This document shows, piece by piece, positions 11,439-22,432 of a DNA stretch of 64,000 bases (position 1 is the stretch's first letter; every line of letters starts with the position of its first letter). Made by a program: the position numbers and the translations under genes. The stretch is from assembly GCA_033297075.1 (NCBI GenBank), contig MU858244.1, positions 1 to 64,000 of the forward strand, in the 5' to 3' direction. The stretch is from Rhypophila decipiens (lineage: Eukaryota; Ascomycota; Sordariomycetes; Sordariales; Naviculisporaceae). The notes beneath the pieces were generated by a model that was given only the letters and a program-made list of their open reading frames with translations, did not search any database and had not been told where the DNA came from.

Positions 11439-12911
11439 ATGGAAACAACAACTCAATCGTCAATGGCAGATGCTGACATGTCCATCACTGCTTCTCTGGC
11501 CCCGGCAGCCACCTCTCCTCCGAGCTCATCCTCCCGCCGCTCCGTGCCTCCGGCAGGACCCAAGCTTCGTGATAGCTGTCACGCCTGTGCATCTTCCAAG
11601 GTCAAGTGCCACAAGGAGAAACCGACTTGCTCTCGATGTTCGAAACGAGGCATCGCCTGCGAATACTTTGCAACCCGGCGTGGGGGCCGTCCAAACCATG
11701 ACCGACGTCCAACAATGAGCACCAACGACGCCGGTAATAGCACCATCATGGTGAAACAGAACATTGCCGCCATGAACTCGTGGTTTGCCTCCAATTCGAT
11801 GCAATCCGCCGGATTTGTCGTGTCCCCCATAGCTCCACATCCCGGACCTTCCCCGGGAGCGACCCCGGACACTTCGTCGGCCAACTTCCTTCCCGATGTT
11901 TGTCCTGTGGATCCTGGGCTAGGCTCGCTGTCATTGGGGTTCGCGGACCTCGGCACCACAGACTTTGACAGCTTTTTTGCCTCACCCATCTCACTATCCG
12001 ACACAGATTTTCTCAACCAAGGCGATTTCTTCTCCAGCATCGAAAGTGCCAGCGTGGGCAACAATGTCCAAAGCAACGCTACCACGCTACTGGATACCTT
12101 CAGCTTCATGGAGGAGTCTCTCTCGGCCCCCATGAGTATTTCCACGCCTCGCTCGCCGCCCAACAGTCTAGCATCTCCCATGTACACCGAGAACAGCAGC
12201 GACCGGAACGGCAGTTACAAGAAAGACCTTTCTGTGCCTTCTCTCCCCGACTTTGAGTCCTCTTCGTCCGGTTGTTGCTTGGTCAAAGCACTGGGCCTTA
12301 TGAGGGGCCTATTTCCCAACTCCAGTACTGCCTGCAGCAGCATCACATCATCACCAAGGCATGACTCCAGCGGGAGTGAATCTGTGCCTCCGCCTCCCAA
12401 CGTCCAAACCGTCATCACTCAGAACCGCCAGACTGTCGAGGCCATAGCGTCCATCCTGCGATGTTCCTGCTCGCGGGATGGCTGTCTTCTGTCAATCCTT
12501 ACACTTGCCGTGTTCAAGATGCTGCGATGGTACGCGGCGGCGGCAGGAAGATCGCAGGCAGCGGCCACTCTGGCGGAAAAGGTGCTCCAGACGCCGACCA
12601 AGGTGGGCAGCTACTGCCTTGAAGGCGAGCATTCTGCTCATATGGCAGCCAAGCTGGTGCTTTCTGAGCTTCACCGCGTTCAGCGCTTGGTGAATATGCT
12701 CTCGGAGCGATTGAAGGTGTACAGTGCGGCCGCTTCGGATCCGTCGTCGGGAAACGACGCTGCGGCCGGCAGCGCAAGTCGCGGCGGCTCAGAAACAAAC
12801 CATCCGCCCCCCTTTTCAGCTGCCATATTCGATCAGCTAGGCGTCGATCTCAAAAAGCAACTCAAGGCTCTGTCGCAAGACCTTGTGGAGGGTTTGAGAA
12901 AGGAGTGCTGA
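11439..12911 (+). CDS. AflR-like Zn2Cys6 transcription factor
   Basis: Single-exon gene of 490 aa starting at the ATG at 11439; the frame is open upstream but has no ATG. A Zn2Cys6 cluster lies near the N-terminus with cysteines at 47, 50, 57, 64, 67 and 74, the AflR spacing. A basic linker (RRGGRPNHDRR) follows. The middle is Ser/Pro-rich. The C-terminal third, with a Cys-rich stretch (ILRCSCSRDGCLLSIL), matches the AflR-type regulatory domain. It should activate the cluster, together with the AflS-like protein, through TCG(N5)CGA-type sites. Five such palindromes of the stricter form TCGG-N3-CCGA occur in cluster promoters. A (TTTC)n run follows the stop codon. Confidence 0.9.
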   Translation: METTTQSSMADADMSITASLAPAATSPPSSSSRRSVPPAGPKLRDSCHACASSKVKCHKEKPTCSRCSKRGIACEYFATRRGGRPNHDRRPTMSTNDAGNSTIMVKQNIAAMNSWFASNSMQSAGFVVSPIAPHPGPSPGATPDTSSANFLPDVCPVDPGLGSLSLGFADLGTTDFDSFFASPISLSDTDFLNQGDFFSSIESASVGNNVQSNATTLLDTFSFMEESLSAPMSISTPRSPPNSLASPMYTENSSDRNGSYKKDLSVPSLPDFESSSSGCCLVKALGLMRGLFPNSSTACSSITSSPRHDSSGSESVPPPPNVQTVITQNRQTVEAIASILRCSCSRDGCLLSILTLAVFKMLRWYAAAAGRSQAAATLAEKVLQTPTKVGSYCLEGEHSAHMAAKLVLSELHRVQRLVNMLSERLKVYSAAASDPSSGNDAAAGSASRGGSETNHPPPFSAAIFDQLGVDLKKQLKALSQDLVEGLRKEC

Positions 12912-13961
12912 TGGCGGCTTTTCGCGTGTCCGTTCTTTCTTTCTTTCTTTCCGCTATTTCCTTGGAGTTTTGAAGTCGGTCGAGCAGCCAAGAGTGGTAT
13001 CTGATATGGTTACAAAGACTTCAACACACTTGGCGCTTTTTCGTTATGGTTGTTGGGAGGTAAACTTCGATGCTGGCGTTTGGGTTTTGTCGTCTAATAA
13101 AGTCACGGTCTCAGGCGACCTCAATGTACATAATTACGTTGGTTTGGCTTATAACGGCCTCGAGGTAGGATCTGAGTTTCATCACCCGCCGATTTCGGAA
13201 AGATGCAAATGTAGCAAACAACTGAGACAAGTTGCATACATCAAGAAAGAAAAGACACGGGAATCCGGATACCTAATTATGATCACTTCAACCAGGAGGA
13301 AAACCTGATTACCCAGACTCTCAGCTGGTTCTACGTGGCTTCCTTGGGTACACAGCCGCTCGGCAAGAGCTCAAATTGCTCAATAAATTGTTGGTCATTA
13401 CCACCCGCTCGCCGCCAATGCAGCAAAGTTCCCTTGTACGTCCAACCGCCAAGATCAGAGCGCAACGCAGAAATCTCTATTCACGGAATTTACGTTCTCT
13501 ACCTCCTTGACGATCCCTCGGAGACAAGGCACTAAACTCCGGGGGCAGATACCTCGTCCTGACGAGAACAGAGCTCAATCTTCACCACTCACTGCACAGC
13601 ATCAAGGCAGATATACAGGACTCTTCCGCGATTTTCCAGGTGGGATCTAGTATTTTGGCGTCCATTTGTGTTCCGCCTTTGCATCTTGTGGTGGACTTGG
13701 CTGCAACAGCGGCCTGCAGTGCTCCTCGACCCGGCAACTAATATGTGGTCAAACATGAGCCGTATAGCCTATGCTGGGTCTTTCTATGAAGGCGTGGCTG
13801 GTTATAACGGGTACTTTGACTGATACCTTACTTGTTTCTGTATTGGAGGGCCTTTTGAATGGGGCTTTCCCTATTTTTTGAGCTAAATGTTCAAAGCTGT
13901 CTTGTGCCGGGAAGAATGACCGATGGCCTTTGGATCTTGGTATCTCAGCGCCATTAAAAGC

Positions 13962-14383
13962 TTTTAAAAGGAGACCGTCTGCCCGCACCGTAGCCGGCGT
14001 CTCGCTGCACCGTAAGGACTTGGCACCTTGGATTTTCAAGGCCCGCACCCACGTTCGAAGTACTATTTCCATTGAAAAAGTACCCTTTGTATTGCCAAGC
14101 CCCCGTATCAGCCATAAACCCCCTTTTTTCAATGCATCTACCGATCTAGGCACTATACGTCGTAATAAATACCTAGCCGCCAGTGGGCTAGTTGGTTAAT
14201 TGTGGCTTATGGTTGAAAGAGGTGTATGGCAAATGCGAGGTTGGTTTTTAGGTACAAAAGTGACATTTGGCATGGGGCTTGGCCTTGAGATTCAATCCCA
14301 GATGTCCCGAGGGTTAGGGTTGTTGGTGGCACTACGGTGCTGCGAGACGCCGGCTACGGTGCGGGCAGACGGTCTCTTTAAAA
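13962..14383. repeat. Foldback (long inverted repeat) element
   Basis: The arm at 13962-14014 and the arm at 14333-14383 are near-perfect inverted copies, sharing for example GACCGTCTGCCCGCACCGTA. Weaker inverted similarity continues inward toward a centre near 14172, where CTAGCC...GGCTAG forms a small hairpin. The whole unit is about 420 bp and non-coding. It resembles a foldback transposon or MITE; no clear target duplication was identified. Confidence 0.65.
14311..14321 (+). repeat. Telomere-like doublet inside the foldback element
   Basis: GGGTTAGGGTT, located in the right half of the foldback repeat. Confidence 0.55.
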
Positions 14384-14687
14384 GAGATGAGCAAACAAGA
14401 GATACCCAAGTAACCCAATACAAACGTTCATATCGTATGGAAACAACACTTGCACCACTGCCACCACATAATAAGAGAGTTGCTGCTCCTATCACACACC
14501 TTTGCATCGTCATTAATCTGGCATGTTTTCAACATAAAGTTTCACAAAGTCGGCATTTTTACCCAAGGAACACAGCAACACTCCAGTTGCCCGGGCTCGC
14601 GAACATCGGAACATGTTCCTTCCCATCCGCTCGGTTGTGAACTTCCGAGCCCGGTGCCAGAGTGGCCGAGGACCGCGGACCCACATA

Positions 14688-14698
14688 TCGGGCAGCGG
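14688..14698. promoter_or_regulatory. TCG(N5)CGG site upstream of the ketoreductase
   Basis: TCGGGCAGCGG lies about 240 bp before the ketoreductase ATG. It is a one-half match to the cluster palindrome and closely resembles TCGGACAGCGG upstream of the PKS. Single TCG(N5)CGR matches are common by chance, so this one is weak alone. Confidence 0.3.
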
Positions 14699-14936
14699 AG
14701 ATCGGCCTCGGGAACAGAGGCACCTACCTCACCACGGTATCTTGGTACTGAATGGTTATCGCCGAAGTCTTCCGAAGAATACGGGTCCGTCTGAAAATTG
14801 TGCCTTCAAAAACACAGCTTTGGACTGCTCCTGTCATCACTCCACGAGGGTCTGGACTGCATCACCTATCCTGCCCACTCATTCCTACCTGTTCTGCTCA
14901 AGTCTTTGTCAGCACTATACCTTCTACCCATATACA

Positions 14937-15804
14937 ATGTCCTCCAAAACTTACATTCCCTTCCGCCTCGACGGCAAAGTCGCCTTGGTGACAGGATCCG
15001 GACGAGGCATCGGCGCGGCCATCGCTACCGAACTCGGCCGGGCCGGGGCAAACGTCGTCGTCAACTACGCCAACTCGCGCTCCTCGGCCGACAAGGTAGT
15101 CTCCGACATCAAGGCCCTCGGATCTGACGCCGTAGCCTTCCAAGCCGATGTGCGCCAAGTCGCTCAGACCACCAAGCTCATGGACGACGCCATCGCGCAT
15201 TTCGGCAAGCTCGACATTGTCGTGAGCAACTCGGGCGTCGTCAGCTTCGGACATCTTGCCGAGGTGACCGAGGAAGAATTCGACCGTGTGTTTAGCCTCA
15301 ATACACGGGGCCAGTTCTTCGTCGCCCGGGAGGCGTATAAACACCTCAGCGAGGGCGGCAGGATCGTTCTCATGTCTTCCAATACCGCGAGGGACTTCAG
15401 CGTACCCAAACATAGCTTGTACTCGGGTTCCAAGGGGGCTATTGACTCGTTTGTCAAGGTCCTGTCCAAGGATTGTGGTGATAAGAAGATCACCATTAAT
15501 GCTGTCGCCCCAGGGGGTACCGTGACAGACATGTTTCATGAAGTCTCGCACCATTATATCCCCAATGGGGAGAGGTATACCCCAGAACAGCGGCAGGAGG
15601 TAAGCACATACTTGCAACCGCGCCCATTCTACGATGCAGAGACGCTAATAAACTATTGTCTCCATATAGATGGCGGCTCACGCCTCGCCACTTCACCGAA
15701 ACGGATTCCCCGAAGACATTGCTCGGGTTGTGCTCTTTTTGGCTAGCAAGGAGGGTGAATGGATCAATGGAAAGAGCATCACGCTTGACGGCGGAGCGGC
15801 ATAG
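14937..15804 (+). CDS. Versicolorin/tetrahydroxynaphthalene-type ketoreductase (MdpC-like SDR)
   Basis: Two exons (14937-15599, 15670-15804) give 265 aa, the usual length of fungal hydroxynaphthalene and versicolorin reductases. Cofactor motif TGSGRGIG is at residues 19-26, followed by NSG and SSN. The catalytic Y162/K166 lie in YSGSK, and the C-terminus is ITLDGGAA, as in this family. MdpC reduces emodin hydroquinone as the first step of deoxygenation to chrysophanol. The dehydratase partner (MdpB-like) is at 33137-33779. The two genes together imply that this pathway removes a phenolic oxygen from emodin. The longer upstream open frame lacks family similarity, so the start at 14937 is preferred. 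Confidence 0.9.
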
Positions 15805-16290
15805 AGCGGTCGTCAAGGACATGCAGTTCCGTGTCAATGTAGCACAGAAAGCGAATGTAGTCAATTATCATATACAGAGTCCAATGGCGTCGCATCTCTA
15901 CCCTATCTCCAAGTGCCTGTGAGTTTCGGCCAAAAACAGCTATTTCCTTTCGTGGGGCCCATGAGGTGTGCGTGAGTATTAGTCTTTATTGGATGTGAAA
16001 TCCAGATTCAGATGTTATGAACCTATAATCCGGCAGTTTCCAATCAAGACATTTGGTGTGAAGCGTGTTTATTCGCTTGGGAAACATTGAAGGTTTGACG
16101 TTATGGCCATCAGTGAGCTAACATGAACAGGGTTATGTCACAGCCAAATCGTAAGTAGGCAGCAGAATAAAATTGACGAAGTCAAATAACTGCATTTTTA
16201 CCACTCAAGCTACCTAGCTCATATACGACAGGTAACAATCCAGAACCAAACAGCAAAGGTAAACAGTTCCGGCAGCCCCTTGCTTTCCGA
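15805..16290. other. Intergenic between converging genes
   Basis: Nothing but 3' flanking sequence of the ketoreductase and the glutathione transferase is seen. No repeats or RNA genes were found. Confidence 0.5.
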
Positions 16291-17155
16291 CTAATCACTA
16301 GCCCCCGGAATCGGGATATCCAACAAATGAAGCGGCCCCGCGACCTCTTTAAACAGCGGCATCTCGTAAACCTCTATAAACCAGTCCATCAACCGGGGAT
16401 ACTTCTCCTTTAGAACCATGTGAAAGACCATGACCGAGAACACAATCATACCAACAGCGAAATAATCTGCCAGCGTGATCTTGTCGCCCACAAGATACCT
16501 GTGCTTTTGCAAATGGTCTTCCAGGACCTGGCAGTCTCGGTAAAATACCCGTAGACAGTCATCTCTATCCAGACGTACGTCTAGTTTCCGCCCCATCAGA
16601 GGAAGGATCACGCCCCCGATTGCGGGTAGCATTTCGCTGTTGATGAGGGACATCCATTTTAGGATGGAGTAATATTCCCTCTTGTTTGCGCCGAGGAGGC
16701 CGAGGGTGCTGGTTTCGCTTTGGGATGTTACTACCCACCCGTATTAATTTTGTTAGTTGCTGCCGGAAGTTGTTTGCCATGAGGAGGAGAGAGAGAGGAG
16801 CATAGTTACTGTAAAGCGTAATGGCAATACACTCGGTCAGCACGTAACCATCAGCCCCTGCAAAGACGGGGACCTGGCCCAGAGGGTTGATCTTGAGAAG
16901 CTCTTGGTAGTCCTCGGGGTTCTTGTCCTTGTCTGCGTAGATTACGTCTAGATTGAGGCCGTGGGCTTTGGCGATGGCTAGGATGGCTGTTGTTCTGGGG
17001 TTGGGCTGGAAATGAGGAGGGTTAGTAAACCAACGGTCTAAGTTTGGATGAAATCAGGAGTTGTTTACATTGTGAGTGTAGATTGTCCCAAACGACATCT
17101 TGACTTGCTCTGATGGAGCTGCGCCGCCAGGGTTTTCAGGCTTGGTCCAGAGCAT
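16291..17155 (-). CDS. Glutathione S-transferase, eEF1B-gamma-like (MdpJ-type)
   Basis: Three exons (17155-17069, 17005-16810, 16730-16291) give 240 aa. The N-terminal thioredoxin-like domain contains the glutathione-site segment NPLGQVPVF and TECIAITLY. The C-terminal helical domain starts with ITSQSETSTLGLLG and runs on with SILKWMSLINSEMLPAIGG, typical of the eEF1B-gamma/theta-like GST group. Homologues occur in emodin-derived clusters (mdpJ and relatives). Their chemical role is not well established; conjugation or quinone reduction is possible. The short second intron (79 nt) and its phase were fixed by restoring the YITSQ junction. Confidence 0.85.
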
Positions 17156-18692
17156 TGTTAGATTGTGAATGGTGAGACCGAATAGTGGTGATGGTGGAGC
17201 ACGGTGTTGAGCGTCAAGGATTCAGGATTTTCTGTTCAATCGGATGACAATCGCTAAACACAGCTGCCCCAAGGCTCTTCCATTATCATTATCCTCAAAA
17301 ACTGTCTTTGGCACGGTCGAATCGGTTGGTAGGGTAGCACTGTCCCGGATTCTACACTCATGCCTACTGCCCAGGGAGTCGGGGTTGAGAGCCGCTGGCG
17401 CCCAACGATACATTCCCGTGTACCCCCATGTAGAGGATGTTGAACCCGGTTACCTATCGGAAACTCGAACCCGGGATCCGGAGCCATATCAGAACCCGAG
17501 CATGCTGCAGGCTGTCTGAAGCCAACTTGAAGGAAGCCATAAACGGTTCTCCTGCCTATTAGGCCGATAAGATATCAGTGTCGTAGTCTGGCAATACCTC
17601 CGTATGTCCGGGTACGGCGTATGTGGTACAAGTTGGCGGTACCAAGGTGTAAGGCGGCGTAGGTTCCTCACCCTCGACCTCGGGGAGGATCGTTACGTCG
17701 GTAAACTGGCCTGAGCGGGATGACACGGCGATTGTGATACCATATGGAGAGTATGATGCGTGCAGCGGGCTTCGGGAATACCACCCTCAGTATAGCCCCT
17801 TACCTGTTATCGGACGGCTTGGCAAGGCTCGAATATTCCCGAACTCCATGCACGCTGTCGTGCAGCCACCCCTTACCCATACCCCGATTACCAGTAGCCA
17901 ACAAATGTTGTGAACTTGTGCACGGTACGGTGACGATCCCCACTCAACTGTGTAACTTGGCTGCTCCGTGGGGGTTGTCCTTGATCTCTGGTCGGTTGAG
18001 CAGACAGACAAGTCGGGGTCAGGGTTAGGGTTGCAGTCCTGCATGTTCAAAACGTTGCACAAACATAGATGGTTACAGGTTTTGGTGAGCTGATGAGTCC
18101 GATTAACAAATCTTTCATCGTAGAGCACTAAACTGAACTTTCCACCTCATAATTTATCACTCAAAGTCTGCTCGGCGGACGAAGCTCTCAGGTTCAGGAT
18201 GAAGTATGTTGATTTACTAACAACTGCGGTATGTGCCTCCCGTACAAACTGTTAGTGTAATAACTCTTGCTATCGGGCATATCTAGCTTATAGTTCAGCA
18301 GATGCAAACACATGAACAAGAGTCGCGATGGTATGGTTTAGGATGTCCTTGAATTGTTGCCTACCAGGAACTCATGAGGAAGTGTGTAATTACTATGTGG
18401 ACTCGAGATGAGTGTGACTTATTCATCTGAAAGGTTTTCGAAATATAGAAAGTTGAACACCAATTAAAACTGCAATATGAATGAGTCAATGATATGGATT
18501 ATGTGTAAAAGTTTATTTGAGAGACGCAGGTCGCGGTAGTGTCGTATTGCCATTGTGAGAATGTCAGTGTATCTTTATAGATGAGCAGCCGCAAAATGAG
18601 GGATATCACTTGGTACAACCAGAGAAAAGAAAAATTACTCTGAAAGACACATAGATTACGCTATCAAGGCCAAAAGAAGTACAAAGTCATAA
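17156..18692. other. 1.5-kb intergenic region
   Basis: No gene is supported. It contains a telomere-like doublet at 18021-18032 and the promoter of the GST gene at its left end. Other open frames are short and uninformative. Confidence 0.5.
18021..18032 (+). repeat. Telomere-like doublet
   Basis: AGGGTTAGGGTT, two copies of the TTAGGG unit used at ascomycete telomeres, in intergenic DNA far from any visible chromosome end. Confidence 0.6.
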
Positions 18693-19742
18693 TCAGTTTG
18701 GCTCCACAATCTCAATCCCATACCACCTCTTCTCCCCGCCCCGTACCTCAAAAGCAACCCGTCCATCCTCAGCAAGCTTCCTTAGCACCTCCTCCGTAAA
18801 TGGCTCAACAGCCATGGCTCTAACCTGCGGATCAAGACCCTCCCCGTGCATCTTGGTCACCAGCTCCTTGACAGTGACGCTCCCTTTACTGCGCTGACCA
18901 GGTGGTACAGCCCGCTTGATAGTCGTCAGTGTCTGCAGAATTCTCATCTCGCGCCGGTGCTTGGTAGCCAGTTCCCAGTTGATCTTTGCCTGCAAGTCCG
19001 TAATGACTGTCCCGTGGGCCGGGTACCCCTTTGTGCAGCCATGCGACTGCATCACACGCAAGGATTCCATCCAGGTGCTGAGCTGTTCGACAGCTGCCGT
19101 GCCGTGGCCGAGCACATTATCTCCTGTGAACATGGCCTGTTCTTCCTCGAGGATGAAACACATGTGATCGTGCGAGTGGCCAGGAGCATGCACCGCACGA
19201 ATCGTGGTGTCACCGTCGACTTTGAAAATCTGACCGTCGATAATGGGCTGCTGGGTTCGCGACGGGGTGTGCTTGTAGATGGAGTGGACGAGCTCGGGAT
19301 ACATGCGGAGCAAGTCTGGCACACCGCCTGTGTGGTCGCCGTGCCAGTGTGTGAGGAGGACGTGAGAGAGTGAGATATTTTCGTCAGAGAGGGTGGACTG
19401 GATGAGTGTCGCCCACTCTGGAAGACCTTGGGCCGTGTCGATTATGAGACGGCGTGAGCCGGTGCCGACGATGTACGTGTTTGTACCTTGCAGAGTGAAC
19501 TAGAGATATCATATTAGTCATACTTACTTATCGCAATATGAGTCAATGTATCAACTCACTTTTCCAGCATTTTGGCCCAGGACACGCAGTACACGCGGGC
19601 TGATCTGTTCTACGTCTGCGATCTCTGGAAGAGACGATTGTTGGGCTTCCAGATAATCCTCAAAGGCACAGATGTTTAGTGCTTTGTTGATTTGTTTGTA
19701 GCCGCCACGGCTCTGTTTCTTTGCTGCTGGTGGTGGTGCCAT
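18693..19742 (-). CDS. Metallo-beta-lactamase-type thioesterase (MdpF/ACTE-like)
   Basis: Two exons (19742-19560, 19499-18693) give 329 aa. The zinc motif HWHGDHTGG supplies H112, H114, D116 and H117, and later ligands appear in HAPGHSHDHM and TGDNVLGHG. In this family the enzyme works in trans: it releases atrochrysone carboxylic acid from an NR-PKS that has no thioesterase domain. The PKS at 26220-31799 has exactly that domain loss. Length and the C-terminal helical extension agree with characterised atrochrysone carboxyl ACP thioesterases. Function is confident from family and context. Confidence 0.92.
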
Positions 19743-20348
19743 GGCTGTGAGTTTCTTTGGAAGGTCTAAAGCTCAGTGTGGTAAGCAAGCTGAGATTTAC
19801 GCCAGTATTGTCAGTGAAGCGAGTTCCAACTTGTCCGGGCAAGTATTTGTGCGCATGTTTAATAGACTGGTGGAAGTGGGCTGCCATGGCCGGGCACCGA
19901 TAGATGTCCTCGAGGCTGTTAAAGTGGGGCTGATACCGGGGAAGCAAAAACGAAAACAGGCAAGATCATCCTCGTTTTCTTTTCGTGCTCTCTCCCATTT
20001 GACCAATGCGAAGGCGCAGGATTTACAGATGGGGAACTTGAAGCTCCCGGTGGAGCTAGCGGAAGATCAAAATGGGTCGGTACGATACGACGAAAGGAAA
20101 GTGTTTGACTGAAATCACGATGGTATCCAAATACTAACACAAATTGCTACCTTATACTATCAAGAAACCAAAGTGCTACCTGGAATCAATCTGGGTATTA
20201 TACCCGTGAAAACCCTATACGCCACCAAAACATTGATACATGTTCCTATTAGTAGCCCTATACCATATCCCGCAAATAAACCCGCTAATAAACCAAAAGA
20301 GATTGCCAAAAAACTAAAACACAAAAGAAAAGCCTAAGCTACTCCAAA
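19743..20348. other. Intergenic, promoter of the thioesterase gene
   Basis: Upstream region of the thioesterase and 3' flank of the SDR. An open frame on the plus strand (to 20112) shows no family motif and is taken as chance. No TCGG-N3-CCGA site was seen. Confidence 0.45.
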
Positions 20349-21329
20349 CTAAGCCGAAAAGTTGCGCGTGACGCCGGGCTTGATCCCCTCCAACTTCTCC
20401 AGAAGCTCCTTGTAGGTGCGTCTTTGGGCATCCTGCCCCTCAGCACTAAGGGTAAACTTGCCAGGCTTCGAGATCTCGCAGTCATCCAGGTATTGACCGT
20501 GACTCTCAATACCTGCGGATCCTGCGTGCATCAGAGTCCTGCTTCCGACCTCAGTGGAGCGTGCCAAAATTGCCTTGATGATGGTGAAGCCCCAGCCAGA
20601 GATATCGCGGCCCAGCTCAGAATGGCACAGACCGGGGTTGAAGCAGTTGAGGATGACGGGGAAAGGTGGAGCAGGGTGCTCATCCGCGAAGGCGCGCACG
20701 AAGAAGACCTCAAGAAGCTTGGAGATGGGGTACTGGTCGTTCCAATACTTCTCGGCTGTGGCCTTGTCGCTGATGGTGGCGAGTAGCTGACCCTCAGGCG
20801 CGCTCTTCTGCGGTAACGTGGTGTGGTCGTGGACGATAGAGGAAGTGATGCTGAAGACAGGCCGGATCTTGTACTTTTTGGCGCTTTCCTTGAGCTTGGG
20901 CAGGACGAGGGCGAAAAGAAGGACAGTGCAGACGACATTGACTGTGATCATCTCCTCGTCCTTTTCGACAATTTTGAACTTGGAGGGAGCGAGACCAGCA
21001 TTGGCGAGGAAGATGTCGACACGGTCTAGGTCAGAGTTGACGCGCGCAGCAAACTTCTCGACACCGGCATAGCTGCCCATGTCGAGATGCCAGACCTGGA
21101 TGACATTTTTGGCGATGCCCGTGGTTGACTCGATGTCTTCCTTGGCGGCCTGGCCTTTTTCGATGTTGCGCACGGCAAGGATGATTCTGGATGCGCCCAG
21201 ACGAGCGTAGTGTCTGGCCGCCTCTTTGCCGAGGCCGACGTTGCTGCCGGTGACGATGACCGTCTTGCCAGCGTATGACCCCGTAGGGTAGGGGAGGCCC
21301 TTGAAAAGCTGACTGTAGATGAAACCCAT
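20349..21329 (-). CDS. Short-chain dehydrogenase, retinol-dehydrogenase-like
   Basis: Intronless, 326 aa, from the ATG at 21329. Cofactor motif TGSNVGLG (residues 27-34), LANAG, SITSS and the catalytic Y200/K204 in YPISK are all present. The extended C-terminal part is typical of the fungal WW-domain/retinol-dehydrogenase-like SDRs. It is divergent from the AflX-like gene at 22433. Its promoter contains a 160-bp tandem duplication starting only 28 bp upstream of the start codon. A role as a ketoreductase or alcohol dehydrogenase on a late intermediate is inferred from location. Confidence 0.87.
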   Translation of the reverse strand: MGFIYSQLFKGLPYPTGSYAGKTVIVTGSNVGLGKEAARHYARLGASRIILAVRNIEKGQAAKEDIESTTGIAKNVIQVWHLDMGSYAGVEKFAARVNSDLDRVDIFLANAGLAPSKFKIVEKDEEMITVNVVCTVLLFALVLPKLKESAKKYKIRPVFSITSSIVHDHTTLPQKSAPEGQLLATISDKATAEKYWNDQYPISKLLEVFFVRAFADEHPAPPFPVILNCFNPGLCHSELGRDISGWGFTIIKAILARSTEVGSRTLMHAGSAGIESHGQYLDDCEISKPGKFTLSAEGQDAQRRTYKELLEKLEGIKPGVTRNFSA

Positions 21330-21356
21330 CTCTGCGATTTTGTTTCACGGAAAAAT

Positions 21357-21677
21357 GGTGCTTTGGCAATTTGATGTGGCGATGAATGTGATGATGTTGA
21401 TTGATGGTGATGTTGGTGCAATTTGTACTCCGTAAGAGACGTGAAAGTTTTGTGGTAAGCTGTGGAGATAGACGGAATAAACCATGGGCTTGAGGTGGAA
21501 TAAGCGGAGCTAAAGTGCGGTGCTTTGGCAATTTCGATGTGCTGATGAATACGATGATGTTAATTGATGGTGATGTTCAACCAATTTGTAAGACATGTAA
21601 GCTGTTGAGATAGAGATAAACGGAATAAATCATGGGCCTAAGGTGGGCTGCATGCGGAATTAGCGGAGCTAAAGTGC
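21357..21677. repeat. Imperfect tandem duplication of a promoter segment
   Basis: Two copies, 21357-21518 (162 bp) and 21519-21677 (159 bp), each begin GGTGCTTTGGCAATTT and end GCGGAGCTAAAGTGC. They share blocks such as TGATGGTGATGTT. Copies differ by scattered substitutions and small indels, so the duplication is not recent. Confidence 0.8.
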
Positions 21678-22116
21678 GCCAAAAACCGTCGAGACAAATG
21701 ACCGTGAAACAGCAGCCACGTTTGAACAAAGAATGCCCCGTAATGCGAACATTTGGTGGTACGGATACCGTAAAGATATACAATATCCGCAATTACGGAG
21801 CAAAGGCTCGGGCCGGCACGTCGGCTCAGTTGGGCCCGCTGTGGTTTACCAGCCAATTCTCGCTGTTCTGGCCTGGGTCGGGAGACCTTCAGCTGTACAG
21901 GGAGATTTCCGTACCATACATTGCGCATCATCAATACTCTGTATTGTGTAAATATTACATCCAGATATCGGCTGGGGACGCGGCGAGATCAATCGCCAGC
22001 CACAGCAGGAGGCGGCAGTGAGTGACACTCAGTGTCTTGGCGTTTCTGGCCAATCAGGACAGCCTCTGACAGGGCGGCAAGACAAAGATAACAACACCGA
22101 TTGTCAATCACGAGCA

Positions 22117-22127
22117 TCGGTCCCCGA
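22117..22127. promoter_or_regulatory. TCGG-N3-CCGA palindrome, candidate AflR-type operator
   Basis: TCGGTCCCCGA matches the published AflR consensus TCGSWNNSCGR exactly. It lies about 310 bp upstream of the AflX-like gene and 790 bp upstream of the SDR. Confidence 0.55.
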
Positions 22128-22432
22128 CATCGACGGACCATAAATATTCAGTTACTCGATTTGGCCGTCCGATGGCTAGAGACTTGAGTTTTCTAGCAAT
22201 ATGGCGTCACTATCGGGGCCCGGGCAATATTGACCAGGCCCCCGGAGCCGGATGCAATGCGTCATACAGATCCATTTCTCGGAACCGCGGCAGTGATGGG
22301 GGAACAGAGCCAGAGAAGAACACCGCCCGGTATTTTGGTGTTTAAAAACGAAACAATGATTGACTTCTTCCCGCTGGACCGTCCCGTGAGACTCAGCAGT
22401 TCAATACAGTCTCGCAATTTCATTTATCCACC

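Larger units (their letters stand above)
12912..14936. other. 2-kb intergenic region with foldback repeat
   Basis: No gene is supported. The region contains a TTTC microsatellite at about 12933-12950, the foldback element at 13962-14383, a telomere-like doublet at 14311-14321 and, near the ketoreductase start, a TCG(N5)CGG site at 14688-14698. Confidence 0.5.
21330..22432. promoter_or_regulatory. Divergent promoter region, 1.1 kb
   Basis: Spacer between the SDR (leftward) and the AflX-like gene (rightward). It contains the tandem duplication at 21357-21677, the palindrome TCGGTCCCCGA at 22117-22127 and a related TCGG-GGC-CCGG at 22213-22223. Confidence 0.6.

Noticed and set aside
14651..14700. 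Second tRNA-like segment (GCCAGAGTGGCCGAGG)
   Set aside because: The A-box resemblance is not followed by a B-box or a closing acceptor stem.
19741..20112. 123-codon plus-strand frame upstream of the thioesterase gene
   Set aside because: It overlaps the thioesterase promoter, lacks any family motif and has overlapping frames on the other strand.
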